Source: an uncultured Lachnospiraceae bacterium
Lineage (GTDB): Bacteria; Bacillota; Clostridia; Lachnospirales; Lachnospiraceae
Reading direction: 5' to 3'
Assembly (NCBI GenBank): GCA_947629585.1
Contig: CANREH010000030.1
Coordinates: forward strand, 1 to 33,011
DNA length: 33,011 nucleotides
The position numbers and the translations under genes are program-made. How positions within the stretch are numbered: the stretch's first letter is position 1; each line of letters starts with the position of its first letter. Below, in pieces: positions 23,119 to 30,589 of the stretch. A model generated the notes under the pieces. The model saw only the letters and a program-made list of their open reading frames with translations, was not told the origin of the DNA and did not search any database.

Positions 23119-24576
23119 ATGGATTTTTGCTATACATTTGAGAGAAAGGTCAGGCAGTTTATATATAGCAACCGGATGGCGGAGAAAGGAAAGCATTTGA
23201 TTATCGGGGTTTCCGGAGGGGCGGATTCTATCTGCCTTCTGGAGCTTTTGCGGCGTTTTTCCAAAGAAGAGGAGTGGACGCTGACTGCCGTCCATGTGAA
23301 TCATGGGATTCGGGGGAGGGAAGCGGCGGCAGACGAGCGGTTTGTGGAAAATTTCTGCCGGCAGAGAGGGATAGACTGTATTAAAAAGCATTATAATATT
23401 CCCTTAGAGGCAGAGCTGGCGAAGGAAGGGGAAGAGGAGGCAGGAAGGCGGCTCCGTTACCAGGCATTTTTGGAGGTCATGGAAGAAACGGGAGCAGACA
23501 GGATTGCCGTTGCCCATCATAAGGGGGATCAGGCGGAAACGGTGCTGTTCCATCTGCTCCGGGGCAGCAGCTTAAAGGGGCTTTCCGGTATGCGGCCTTT
23601 GGAGGGAGTGAAGATGCGCCCGCTTCTTTGCGCGGATAAGTCCGAGATTCTTCGGTATCTTTCGGAAAGGGGTATCGGCTGCCGGGTGGATCAGAGCAAT
23701 TTTTCTGAAAAATATGCAAGAAATTATCTGCGGCTCCGGGTGATTCCGATGCTGGAAAACATCAATGCCGGAGCCGTGGAAAATATCAGCCGGGCGGCTA
23801 TGCGGCTTGCCGATGCGGAGGAATATCTTGCCGGGCAGGAAAGGGCGGCGGCCATGCGGCTTGGCGTCCAGGACAGCTCAGGAGCCTGGCAGGATCTTCC
23901 TGTCTGCATTCAAAAGAAAGACTATGGCAGGGAAGAGCCGTTTTTGCGGCGGAGGGTTTTGTACCGTCTGCTCTGTGCCTGTGCCGGGGCCAAAAAGGAC
24001 TGGCAGGAAGCCCATATCCTGGCTGTGGACGCTCTTTTTTTTAAGCAGGGGGAAAAGTACAGCAGGCTTCCTTATGGTTTGCAGGCAAGGTCGGATGCAG
24101 AGGCGGTCTGGCTGGAAAAAAGGGATGCGAAAAAAGAGCCGGAGGAAAAGAAAGACTGGCAGTATCCGCTGGCGGCAGACGGCGCCGCGGCAGGGCATAT
24201 TGAGTTAAAAGAGGCGGAAACGCTTGTCAAATGGAGGATTTTTAAGAAGGATACCGTCGTTTTCGGGGAAAAAAATGCAGGATTTCCCAAAAATAACTAT
24301 ACGAAATGGTTCGATTATGATAAAATATCTCATGCAGCCTTATTCCGCACCCGCAGGGCGGGAGACTGGTTTGTGATGGATTCTTCCGGGAAACATAAAA
24401 AATTAAAACAATATTTTATTGATAAGAAGATTCCGAAACAGGCAAGGGAGGAGCTTCCCTTATTTGCGGACGGCAGCCATATTATCTGGGTGATGGGAGA
24501 ACGTATCAGCGAAGAATATAAGGTTCAGGAAACGACACAGGAAATACTGGAGGTTACGTTTCAATCCATTCCATGA
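23119..24576 (+). CDS. tilS: tRNA(Ile)-lysidine synthetase
   Basis: The 485-residue protein starts with an ATP-pyrophosphatase domain with the PP-loop SGGADS at 32-37, followed by [57 protein letters not shown] and [14 protein letters not shown]. The C-terminal part (about 370-480: [41 protein letters not shown]) is the TilS tRNA-binding domain. It adds lysine to C34 of the isoleucine tRNA with CAU anticodon, so it is probably essential. GAAGG ends 9 bp before ATG 23119, six bases after the spoIIE stop, which suggests co-transcription. Confidence 0.96.
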   Translation: MDFCYTFERKVRQFIYSNRMAEKGKHLIIGVSGGADSICLLELLRRFSKEEEWTLTAVHVNHGIRGREAAADERFVENFCRQRGIDCIKKHYNIPLEAELAKEGEEEAGRRLRYQAFLEVMEETGADRIAVAHHKGDQAETVLFHLLRGSSLKGLSGMRPLEGVKMRPLLCADKSEILRYLSERGIGCRVDQSNFSEKYARNYLRLRVIPMLENINAGAVENISRAAMRLADAEEYLAGQERAAAMRLGVQDSSGAWQDLPVCIQKKDYGREEPFLRRRVLYRLLCACAGAKKDWQEAHILAVDALFFKQGEKYSRLPYGLQARSDAEAVWLEKRDAKKEPEEKKDWQYPLAADGAAAGHIELKEAETLVKWRIFKKDTVVFGEKNAGFPKNNYTKWFDYDKISHAALFRTRRAGDWFVMDSSGKHKKLKQYFIDKKIPKQAREELPLFADGSHIIWVMGERISEEYKVQETTQEILEVTFQSIP

Positions 24577-24598
24577 TCATAAGAAGGAGGCAGATTAC

Positions 24599-26458
24599 GT
24601 GAAAAGACAGATGAGGGGCATGGGAATTTATTTAATATTCCTCGGAGTAATTGCCCTGGCAATTTATATGTCGTCAATGATTACATCGGCGACGCAGACC
24701 TATAATCAGGAAAAATTTATGGAAAGGCTTACGGCAGGGGATGTCTTTTATGTGCATATTTACCCGGGGGCTAATGGCACGGCGGGACGGGTAAGAGTGT
24801 TGTTAAGCGACGATTCCGAGCAGGATTTTTATGTTTCTGATGTATCCGCTGTGGAGGAAAAATTAGAGGAGGCAGATTTCAGCAAATACGTGGTCCATAA
24901 GGCGGAAGGCGCGGGGCTTTTGGTGACAATCCTTCCCTATGTTTTCGGGCTGGTTGTCATTTTCCTTTTGTTTACATTCCTTTCCGGGCAGAATGCCGGA
25001 GGGGGCGGCGGCTCCAGGATGATGAATTTCGGGAAGAGCCGGGCAGTGATGACTACGCAGGATCAAAACAGGGTTACCTTTGAGAAGGTGGCGGGCTTGC
25101 AGGAGGAAAAGGAAGAGCTGGCGGAAATCGTGGACTTTCTGCGGAATCCGAAGAAATACCTGCATGTAGGCGCGCGGATTCCCAAAGGCGTGCTGTTAGA
25201 GGGCCCTCCGGGAACAGGAAAAACGCTGCTTGCAAAGGCGGTTGCCGGGGAAGCGGGCGTTCCGTTTTTCAGCATTTCCGGTTCCGATTTTGTGGAAATG
25301 TTTGTCGGCGTCGGCGCGTCGCGTGTCCGGGATTTGTTCGAGGAAGCGACAAAGAATGCCCCGTGTATTATTTTTATCGATGAAATTGATGCAGTTGCCA
25401 GGCGGCGCGGTACGGGGCTTGGCGGCGGTCATGACGAGCGCGAGCAGACGCTCAACCAGCTTTTGGTGGAGATGGACGGTTTCGGCGTGAATGAAGGCAT
25501 TATCGTCATGGCGGCGACTAACCGCGTGGATATCCTTGACCCGGCGATCCTGCGCCCGGGGCGGTTTGACCGCAAGGTGATGGTCGGCAGACCGGACGTG
25601 CGCGGCAGGAAAGAGATCCTGGATGTCCACTGTAAGGATAAACCGCTGGCGGAAGATATTGATTTGGAGCAGATTGCACAGACGACAGCCGGGTTTACCG
25701 GGGCGGATCTGGAAAATTTGATGAATGAGGCGGCGATCAGCGCGGCACGGGCAGATCGGAGCTTTATTATTAATGAGGACGTGAAAAAATCGTTCATTAA
25801 AGTGGGCATTGGAACGGAGAAGCGCAGCCGGATCATTTCCGAGAAGGAAAAGAAGATTACGGCATATCATGAGGCGGGCCATGCGATCTTATTCCATGTG
25901 CTTCCGGATGTGGGGCCTGTCTATACAGTCTCGATTATCCCGACCGGGAACGGGGCGGCAGGCTATACCATGCCGCTTCCGGAAAAGGATGAGATGTTCA
26001 ATACCAAAGGGCGTATGCTGCAGGATATTGAGGTCAGCCTGGGCGGGCGCATTGCCGAAGAAATGATCTTTGACGACATCACAACAGGGGCTTCCCAGGA
26101 TATCAAGGTCGCTACCCGCAGGGCAAGGGACATGGTGACAAGATACGGTTTCTCGGAATCCATCGGGCTTATCTGCTATGAAGATGACGAGGACGAGGTA
26201 TTTATCGGAAAAGATATGGCAAAGACCCGCAGTTACAGCGAGAAAATCGCCAATGAGATTGATGAAGAGGTCAAAAGGATTGTCAATGAGTGTTACCTGC
26301 GCGCCAAAGAGATTTTAAATGAGCATATCGGCGTCCTTCATAAATGCGCAGCGCTTTTGATAGAGAAAGAACGGATTACAAAGGAGGAATTTGAAGCATT
26401 GTTTGAAAACGGTGCATCCATCGCCAAATTTAAGGAGGACGGCAGCGCTTACACATAA
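24599..26458 (+). CDS. ftsH: ATP-dependent membrane zinc metalloprotease FtsH
   Basis: The 619-residue protein has two N-terminal transmembrane helices (about 8-28 and 105-126) around a small extracytoplasmic domain. An AAA+ domain follows with Walker A GPPGTGKT (202-209), IDEIDAV, second region of homology [20 protein letters not shown] and pore motif [13 protein letters not shown]. The peptidase domain has HEAGH (424-428) and the third zinc ligand in [17 protein letters not shown]. It degrades misfolded membrane proteins and short-lived regulators. The start is GTG 24599, 8 bp after AAGGAGG. It follows tilS directly; the hprT gene found between them in Bacillus is absent. Confidence 0.96.
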   Translation: MKRQMRGMGIYLIFLGVIALAIYMSSMITSATQTYNQEKFMERLTAGDVFYVHIYPGANGTAGRVRVLLSDDSEQDFYVSDVSAVEEKLEEADFSKYVVHKAEGAGLLVTILPYVFGLVVIFLLFTFLSGQNAGGGGGSRMMNFGKSRAVMTTQDQNRVTFEKVAGLQEEKEELAEIVDFLRNPKKYLHVGARIPKGVLLEGPPGTGKTLLAKAVAGEAGVPFFSISGSDFVEMFVGVGASRVRDLFEEATKNAPCIIFIDEIDAVARRRGTGLGGGHDEREQTLNQLLVEMDGFGVNEGIIVMAATNRVDILDPAILRPGRFDRKVMVGRPDVRGRKEILDVHCKDKPLAEDIDLEQIAQTTAGFTGADLENLMNEAAISAARADRSFIINEDVKKSFIKVGIGTEKRSRIISEKEKKITAYHEAGHAILFHVLPDVGPVYTVSIIPTGNGAAGYTMPLPEKDEMFNTKGRMLQDIEVSLGGRIAEEMIFDDITTGASQDIKVATRRARDMVTRYGFSESIGLICYEDDEDEVFIGKDMAKTRSYSEKIANEIDEEVKRIVNECYLRAKEILNEHIGVLHKCAALLIEKERITKEEFEALFENGASIAKFKEDGSAYT

Positions 26459-26630
26459 GGTTTTTCCGATATTGGGTGATGGACCCGGGTACAAAACGAA
26501 CGGAAGAATACGGGATGGTTTTGGGGATTTTGATGTGGGGTCTGGCAGGGATTGGAAAAAGTTCCTGTCAAATGTTACAAAGGAAGTTTGGAATAAAGAA
26601 AAAGTTTGTGCAGACTTTTGGACAGATTAC

Positions 26631-26747
26631 TGCTATACTAATACGCGTAAACCCCAATACATTATATAGTTTTTGCTACACCCCATAAGTAACAAAAATA
26701 CCTTCTCCAAAAAGAGGACAGCGTTCGGAAGCTGTCCTCTTTTTTTT
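26631..26747 (+). ncRNA. Candidate small RNA from an orphan promoter to a strong terminator
   Basis: TGCTATACT (26631-26639) is a good extended -10, and a strong terminator ends at 26747, so a transcript of about 100 nt would be made. No start codon with an RBS or coding frame lies inside. The stretch from the ftsH stop to 26630 holds nothing else I can support. It may merely be the 3' untranslated end of ftsH. Confidence 0.25.
26710..26747 (+). terminator. Intrinsic terminator downstream of ftsH
   Basis: AAAAGAGGACAGC (26710-26722) pairs perfectly with GCTGTCCTCTTTT (26731-26743) around an eight-base loop, and the T run continues to 26747. It is the first clear terminator after ftsH, 250 bp past its stop codon. 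Confidence 0.9.
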
Positions 26748-26750
26748 ACA

Positions 26751-26851
26751 TAACCGTTCAGCCATGCGGCAAAAATAGGAAAATTGAACCGTCGAGTTTA
26801 CTCGTAAGGGACAATTTTCCCTATTTTTGACATATGATGGCTGAACGGTTA
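26751..26851. repeat. 101-bp palindrome with nested perfect arms
   Basis: The outer arms TAACCGTTCAGCCAT (26751-26765) and ATGGCTGAACGGTTA (26837-26851) are exact complements. Inner arms CAAAAATAGGAAAATTG (26770-26786) and CAATTTTCCCTATTTTTG (26812-26829) pair with a single bulged C. The loop holds CGAG/CTCG. No target-site duplication is visible. It is either a mobile miniature element or a second, bidirectional terminator; CTTTTT follows on the plus strand. Confidence 0.75.
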
Positions 26852-26880
26852 CTTTTTACCTTTTTTGTTCCAAAATGGAA

Positions 26881-26909
26881 TTGCAGAGATAGGAAAAATG
26901 ATGTATACT
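26881..26909 (+). promoter_or_regulatory. Sigma-A promoter for the GH13 gene
   Basis: TTGCAG (26881-26886), 17 bp, then TATACT (26904-26909). The predicted start near 26916 leaves a leader of about 60 nt before ATG 26975. It sits just outside the 101-bp palindrome. Confidence 0.6.
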
Positions 26910-26974
26910 ATTTAGAGTATTTCCTATTAATTAAGATTAAGAAAAGAGAAGAAAGGAAAAGTTTGGTGGGGATT

Positions 26975-29080
26975 ATGATTCAGATGAGCCAGATGTCGGA
27001 TCAGGAGAAACGGCATTTTTATATTGAGCATATGACGCCTTTGTTAAACAGGAGTGCGTTATTTTCGGACGGGACAAAGGATTACCGTTTTCCGCCGGAG
27101 CCAATGCCGGGTGATGATGTAGTGATCCGTTTCCGGACGGCAAGGGGCAATGTAGATTCTGTCCTTTTGACAGCCTGCGGGGAGAAAATCGTCATGGAAA
27201 AGGCAGAAAGCGATTCTTTGTTTGATTATTATGAAGCGGTATTAAAGACAGGGGAGAAAACAATAGATTATTATTTCGAGATCTATGCGGGCGCAATGAA
27301 GTGTTTCTACGACAAGAAGGGCGTTCAGACAGATACGCCGCAGCAGTACAATTTTATCATTAATCCGGGCTTTCAGACGCCGGATTGGGCAAAAGGGGCG
27401 GTTATTTATCAGATTTTTGTGGATCGGTTCTATAACGGCGACCGCAGCAATGACGTAGAGACGGATGAATACAGCTATATCGACGAGCATGTAAAAAAGG
27501 TCACGGAATGGGAAAAGTACCCTGCGCAGATGGATGTAAGGGAGTTTTACGGGGGCGATCTTGCCGGAGTCAGGAAAAAGCTGGATTATTTACAGGATCT
27601 TGGCGTTGAGGTTATTTATTTTAATCCGTTGTTTGTGTCTCCGTCGAACCATAAATATGATATCCAGGATTATGATTATATCGATCCGCATTTTGGTAAG
27701 ATTGTAAAGGACGAGGGGGAGCTTTTGGCGCCGGGAGATCAGGATAATTCCCATGCGGGCCGCTATATCTGCCGCGTGACGGATAAGGAAAATCTGGAAG
27801 CCAGCAATGAGTATTTTGCCGAACTGGTGGAGGAGATCCACAGAAGAGGGATGCGGGTGATTCTTGACGGTGTTTTTAATCACTGCGGCTCTTTCAATAA
27901 ATGGCTGGATAAGGAACGTATTTATGAGCATGAAGAAGGCTATGAAAAAGGCGCTTATATTGATAAGGAAAGCCCGTACCATTCTTTCTTTAAGTTCCGT
28001 GGGGACGCATGGCCGTATAATGGACAGTATGACGGCTGGTGGGGGCATGATACGCTGCCGAAGTTAAATTACGAAGAAAGCAGGAAGCTGGAGGATTATA
28101 TCATAGGCATAGGGAAAAAATGGGTTTCCCCGCCTTATAATATCGACGGCTGGCGTCTTGACGTGGCAGCCGATCTTGGCCATTCCAATGAGTATAACCA
28201 TATTTTCTGGAAGAAGTTCCGCAAGGCGGTGAAAGAGGAAAAGCCGGAGGCGATTATTTTGGCAGAGCATTACGGCGATCCTTCCTCCTGGCTCCAGGGC
28301 AGTGAATGGGATACGGTTATGAACTATGACGCTTTTATGGAGCCTGTGACCTGGTTTTTGACTGGCGTGGAGAAACACAGCGATGAGTTCCGCGGGGATT
28401 TGATGGGGAACAGCAGCGCTTTCTGGGGGTCTATGAACCATTTTATGTCAAGGTTTAATACGCAGTCGCTCCAGGTGGCTATGAATGAGCTTTCCAACCA
28501 TGACCATTCCCGTTTCCTGACAAGGACAAATCATAAAGTCGGGAGGACGTCCTCCCTGGGACCAGAGGCAGCTTCCGAGAACTTAAATTATGGTCTGATG
28601 CGGGAGGCGGTGCTGATCCAGATGACCTGGCCGGGCGCGCCGACGCTGTATTACGGGGATGAAGCCGGAGTAACAGGCTGGACCGATCCGGATAACCGCA
28701 GGACCTATCCGTGGGGAAAGGAAAATAAAGAGTTAATTGCGCTTCATAAGGACTTAATCCGTATCCATAAGGATTATGAGGTAATTAAAACAGGTTCGCT
28801 TCTTTATCTGGGCGGCGAGCAGAATTTTATCAGTTACGGGCGTTTTGACAGACGGGATAAAATGGTGATTGCCGTGAACTGTTCCAATAGTGAAATGCAG
28901 GTTAATATCCCGGCATGGCAGATTGGAATTACCGACAGTGAACGCCTTTGTTCCCTGATCACGACGACGGCGGACGGATACTCCCTCCAGGCGAAAATCT
29001 ACCAGACGGAAGGCGGATTCCTGCATTTGGTGCTTCCGCCGACGGGTGCTGTTATCATTAAAAATATTGTGAAGAAGTAA
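26975..29080 (+). CDS. GH13 alpha-glucan hydrolase (neopullulanase/cyclomaltodextrinase-like)
   Basis: The 701-residue protein has an N-terminal beta-sandwich (about 20-140, with PGDDVVIRFRTARGNVDSVLL) and then an alpha-amylase barrel starting at WAKGAVIYQIFVDRFYNGD. Conserved regions are DGVFNHCG, GWRLDVAAD (nucleophile Asp396), ILAEHYGD (acid Glu431) and NELSNHDHSRFL (Asp510). The N-domain and motif set resemble neopullulanase-type enzymes that cut alpha-1,4 and sometimes alpha-1,6 links of maltodextrins, cyclodextrins or pullulan. With no signal peptide it should be cytoplasmic and act on imported oligosaccharides. ATG 26975 is a compromise; TTG 26963 behind AGAAAGGAAAAG and ATG 26984 are possible. 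The frame is open to 26834, but that would begin inside the palindrome and before the predicted promoter. Confidence 0.85.
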   Translation: MIQMSQMSDQEKRHFYIEHMTPLLNRSALFSDGTKDYRFPPEPMPGDDVVIRFRTARGNVDSVLLTACGEKIVMEKAESDSLFDYYEAVLKTGEKTIDYYFEIYAGAMKCFYDKKGVQTDTPQQYNFIINPGFQTPDWAKGAVIYQIFVDRFYNGDRSNDVETDEYSYIDEHVKKVTEWEKYPAQMDVREFYGGDLAGVRKKLDYLQDLGVEVIYFNPLFVSPSNHKYDIQDYDYIDPHFGKIVKDEGELLAPGDQDNSHAGRYICRVTDKENLEASNEYFAELVEEIHRRGMRVILDGVFNHCGSFNKWLDKERIYEHEEGYEKGAYIDKESPYHSFFKFRGDAWPYNGQYDGWWGHDTLPKLNYEESRKLEDYIIGIGKKWVSPPYNIDGWRLDVAADLGHSNEYNHIFWKKFRKAVKEEKPEAIILAEHYGDPSSWLQGSEWDTVMNYDAFMEPVTWFLTGVEKHSDEFRGDLMGNSSAFWGSMNHFMSRFNTQSLQVAMNELSNHDHSRFLTRTNHKVGRTSSLGPEAASENLNYGLMREAVLIQMTWPGAPTLYYGDEAGVTGWTDPDNRRTYPWGKENKELIALHKDLIRIHKDYEVIKTGSLLYLGGEQNFISYGRFDRRDKMVIAVNCSNSEMQVNIPAWQIGITDSERLCSLITTTADGYSLQAKIYQTEGGFLHLVLPPTGAVIIKNIVKK

Positions 29081-29151
29081 GCAAAAGGAATTTATAATTT
29101 AATGGCGCTGGCTGAACTGTTACGCATGATTTACGCTCTTACACTTTGTTC

Positions 29152-29198
29152 TGTACATTTTGTGCAATCTGCTGTATAATAAGGTTGTCTTAGGACAA
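29152..29198 (+). promoter_or_regulatory. Promoter with start-site palindrome before the FucO-like gene
   Basis: TGTACA (29152-29157), 17 bp and TATAAT (29175-29180) form a promoter with a perfect -10 and a weak -35. Immediately downstream TTGTC-TTAG-GACAA (29185-29198) is a 14-bp palindrome covering the likely start site, a position suited to repression. It does not match the Rex consensus, so the regulator is unknown. Confidence 0.5.
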
Positions 29199-29223
29199 AT
29201 TTAAACAGGAGAGAGGTAATGAT

Positions 29224-30372
29224 ATGGCAAACAGATTTGTATTGAACGAGACTTCCTATCATGGCGCAGGCGCCATTCAGGAAATCGCGACGGAAGCAAA
29301 AGGAAGGGGTTTTCAGAAAGCCTTAGTATGTTCCGATCCGGATTTGATTCAGTTTGGGGTGACGAAGAAAGTATTGGACGTACTGGACGGCGCTGGGCTG
29401 GCTTATGAGGTTTATTCTAATATCAAGCCAAACCCGACGATTGAGAATGTGCAGTCAGGCGTGGAAGCCTTCAAAAAGGCAGGTGCGGATTATCTGCTTG
29501 CAATCGGCGGCGGCTCTTCCATGGATACGGCAAAGGGGATTGGCATTGTCATTGCGAATCCGGAATTTGCGGATGTCAGGAGCCTGGAGGGAGCTGCGCC
29601 TACGAAGAATAAATCGGTTCCGATTTTTGCGGTTCCGACGACAGCAGGGACGGCAGCAGAGGTAACGATTAATTATGTTATTACGGATGTGGAGAAGAAC
29701 CGCAAGATGGTCTGCGTGGATGTCCATGACATTCCGGTGGTGGCGTTCATTGATCCGGAAATGATGTCTTCCATGCCAAAAGGATTGACGGCGGCTACTG
29801 GAATGGATGCGCTGACGCATGCGATTGAAGGTTATATTACGGCAGGCGCATGGGAGCTGTCGGATATGTTCCATTTAAAGGCAATTGAGATCATTTCCCG
29901 CACGCTGCGCGGCGCTGTTGAGAATACGCCGGAAGGCAGGGAAGGCATGGCGCTGGGACAGTACATTGCCGGCATGGGCTTCTCCAATGTAGGGCTTGGG
30001 ATTGTTCATTCGATGGCCCACCCTCTGGGCGCATTGTATGATACGCCGCATGGGATTGCCAATGCGATTATTCTTCCTACGGTCATGGAGTATAATGCCG
30101 AGGCGACCGGGGATAAGTATCGGTATATTGCACAGGCTATGGGCGTAAAGGGGACAGAGGCCATGAGCCAGGAAGAATACCGGAAAGCTGCCGTTGACGC
30201 TGTGAAGAAACTGGCGGAAGATGTCGGGATTCCGAAGGATCTGAAAGAGATTGTCAAGAAAGAGGACATTCCGTTCCTTGCACAGTCCGCTTATGACGAT
30301 GCGTGCAGGCCGGGAAATCCGAAGGAGACCAGCGTTGAGGATATTACAAAGCTGTATGAGAGTTTGATTTAA
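29224..30372 (+). CDS. fucO: Iron-dependent alcohol dehydrogenase, lactaldehyde reductase (FucO) type
   Basis: The 382-residue length equals Escherichia coli FucO. It has the group III alcohol dehydrogenase features: NAD-binding AIGGGSSMDTAKGIG, PTTAGTAAEVT, and the iron ligands Asp195, His199, His262 and His276 in MDALTHAIEGY, HSMAHPLG and TPHGIANA. The family reduces L-lactaldehyde to 1,2-propanediol, regenerating NAD+ during fucose or rhamnose fermentation. No fucose genes are nearby, so another aldehyde substrate is possible. The gene looks monocistronic, with its own promoter, RBS AGGAGAGAGG and a terminator. Confidence 0.82.
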   Translation: MANRFVLNETSYHGAGAIQEIATEAKGRGFQKALVCSDPDLIQFGVTKKVLDVLDGAGLAYEVYSNIKPNPTIENVQSGVEAFKKAGADYLLAIGGGSSMDTAKGIGIVIANPEFADVRSLEGAAPTKNKSVPIFAVPTTAGTAAEVTINYVITDVEKNRKMVCVDVHDIPVVAFIDPEMMSSMPKGLTAATGMDALTHAIEGYITAGAWELSDMFHLKAIEIISRTLRGAVENTPEGREGMALGQYIAGMGFSNVGLGIVHSMAHPLGALYDTPHGIANAIILPTVMEYNAEATGDKYRYIAQAMGVKGTEAMSQEEYRKAAVDAVKKLAEDVGIPKDLKEIVKKEDIPFLAQSAYDDACRPGNPKETSVEDITKLYESLI

Positions 30373-30386
30373 TATTTTAAAGAGAT

Positions 30387-30436
30387 AGAATAAAAAGACT
30401 GCCTCAGTCAGTGTGCTGCGGCAGTCTTTTTATTCT
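30387..30436 (+). terminator. Bidirectional-looking terminator after fucO
   Basis: AGAATAAAAAGACTGCC (30387-30403) and GGCAGTCTTTTTATTCT (30420-30436) are perfect 17-bp complements with a 16-nt loop. Runs of A and T on both arms would allow it to work in either direction. Confidence 0.88.
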
Positions 30437-30589
30437 GTTTTGATGTAAAAGAAGTGAGGTTTTCAAACTTTTTCTGAGGTTTTTCTATTTTAATTGTTGT
30501 GCAATTATGCTAAAATCATATTGATAAGGTTTACAAAATCTTATAGTTTCAACAAATTTTATCAAATCTCAGAAAGGAGAGGGTAGTGT

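Noticed and set aside
26391..26688. Two overlapping open frames of 70-92 codons at the end of and after ftsH
   Set aside because: No RBS, no recognisable domain; one overlaps the ftsH end in another frame. They look like chance frames in the 3' region.
26834..26974. Upstream extension of the GH13 gene
   Set aside because: It starts inside the right arm of the palindrome and before the predicted promoter, and its sequence (MMAERLLFTFFVPKW) shows no family similarity.
30500..30570. Promoter for the GH127 gene
   Set aside because: Several AT-rich hexamers (for example TAAAAT near 30510, TATAGT near 30543) exist, but none has an acceptable -35 at 16-18 bp. I could not choose one.
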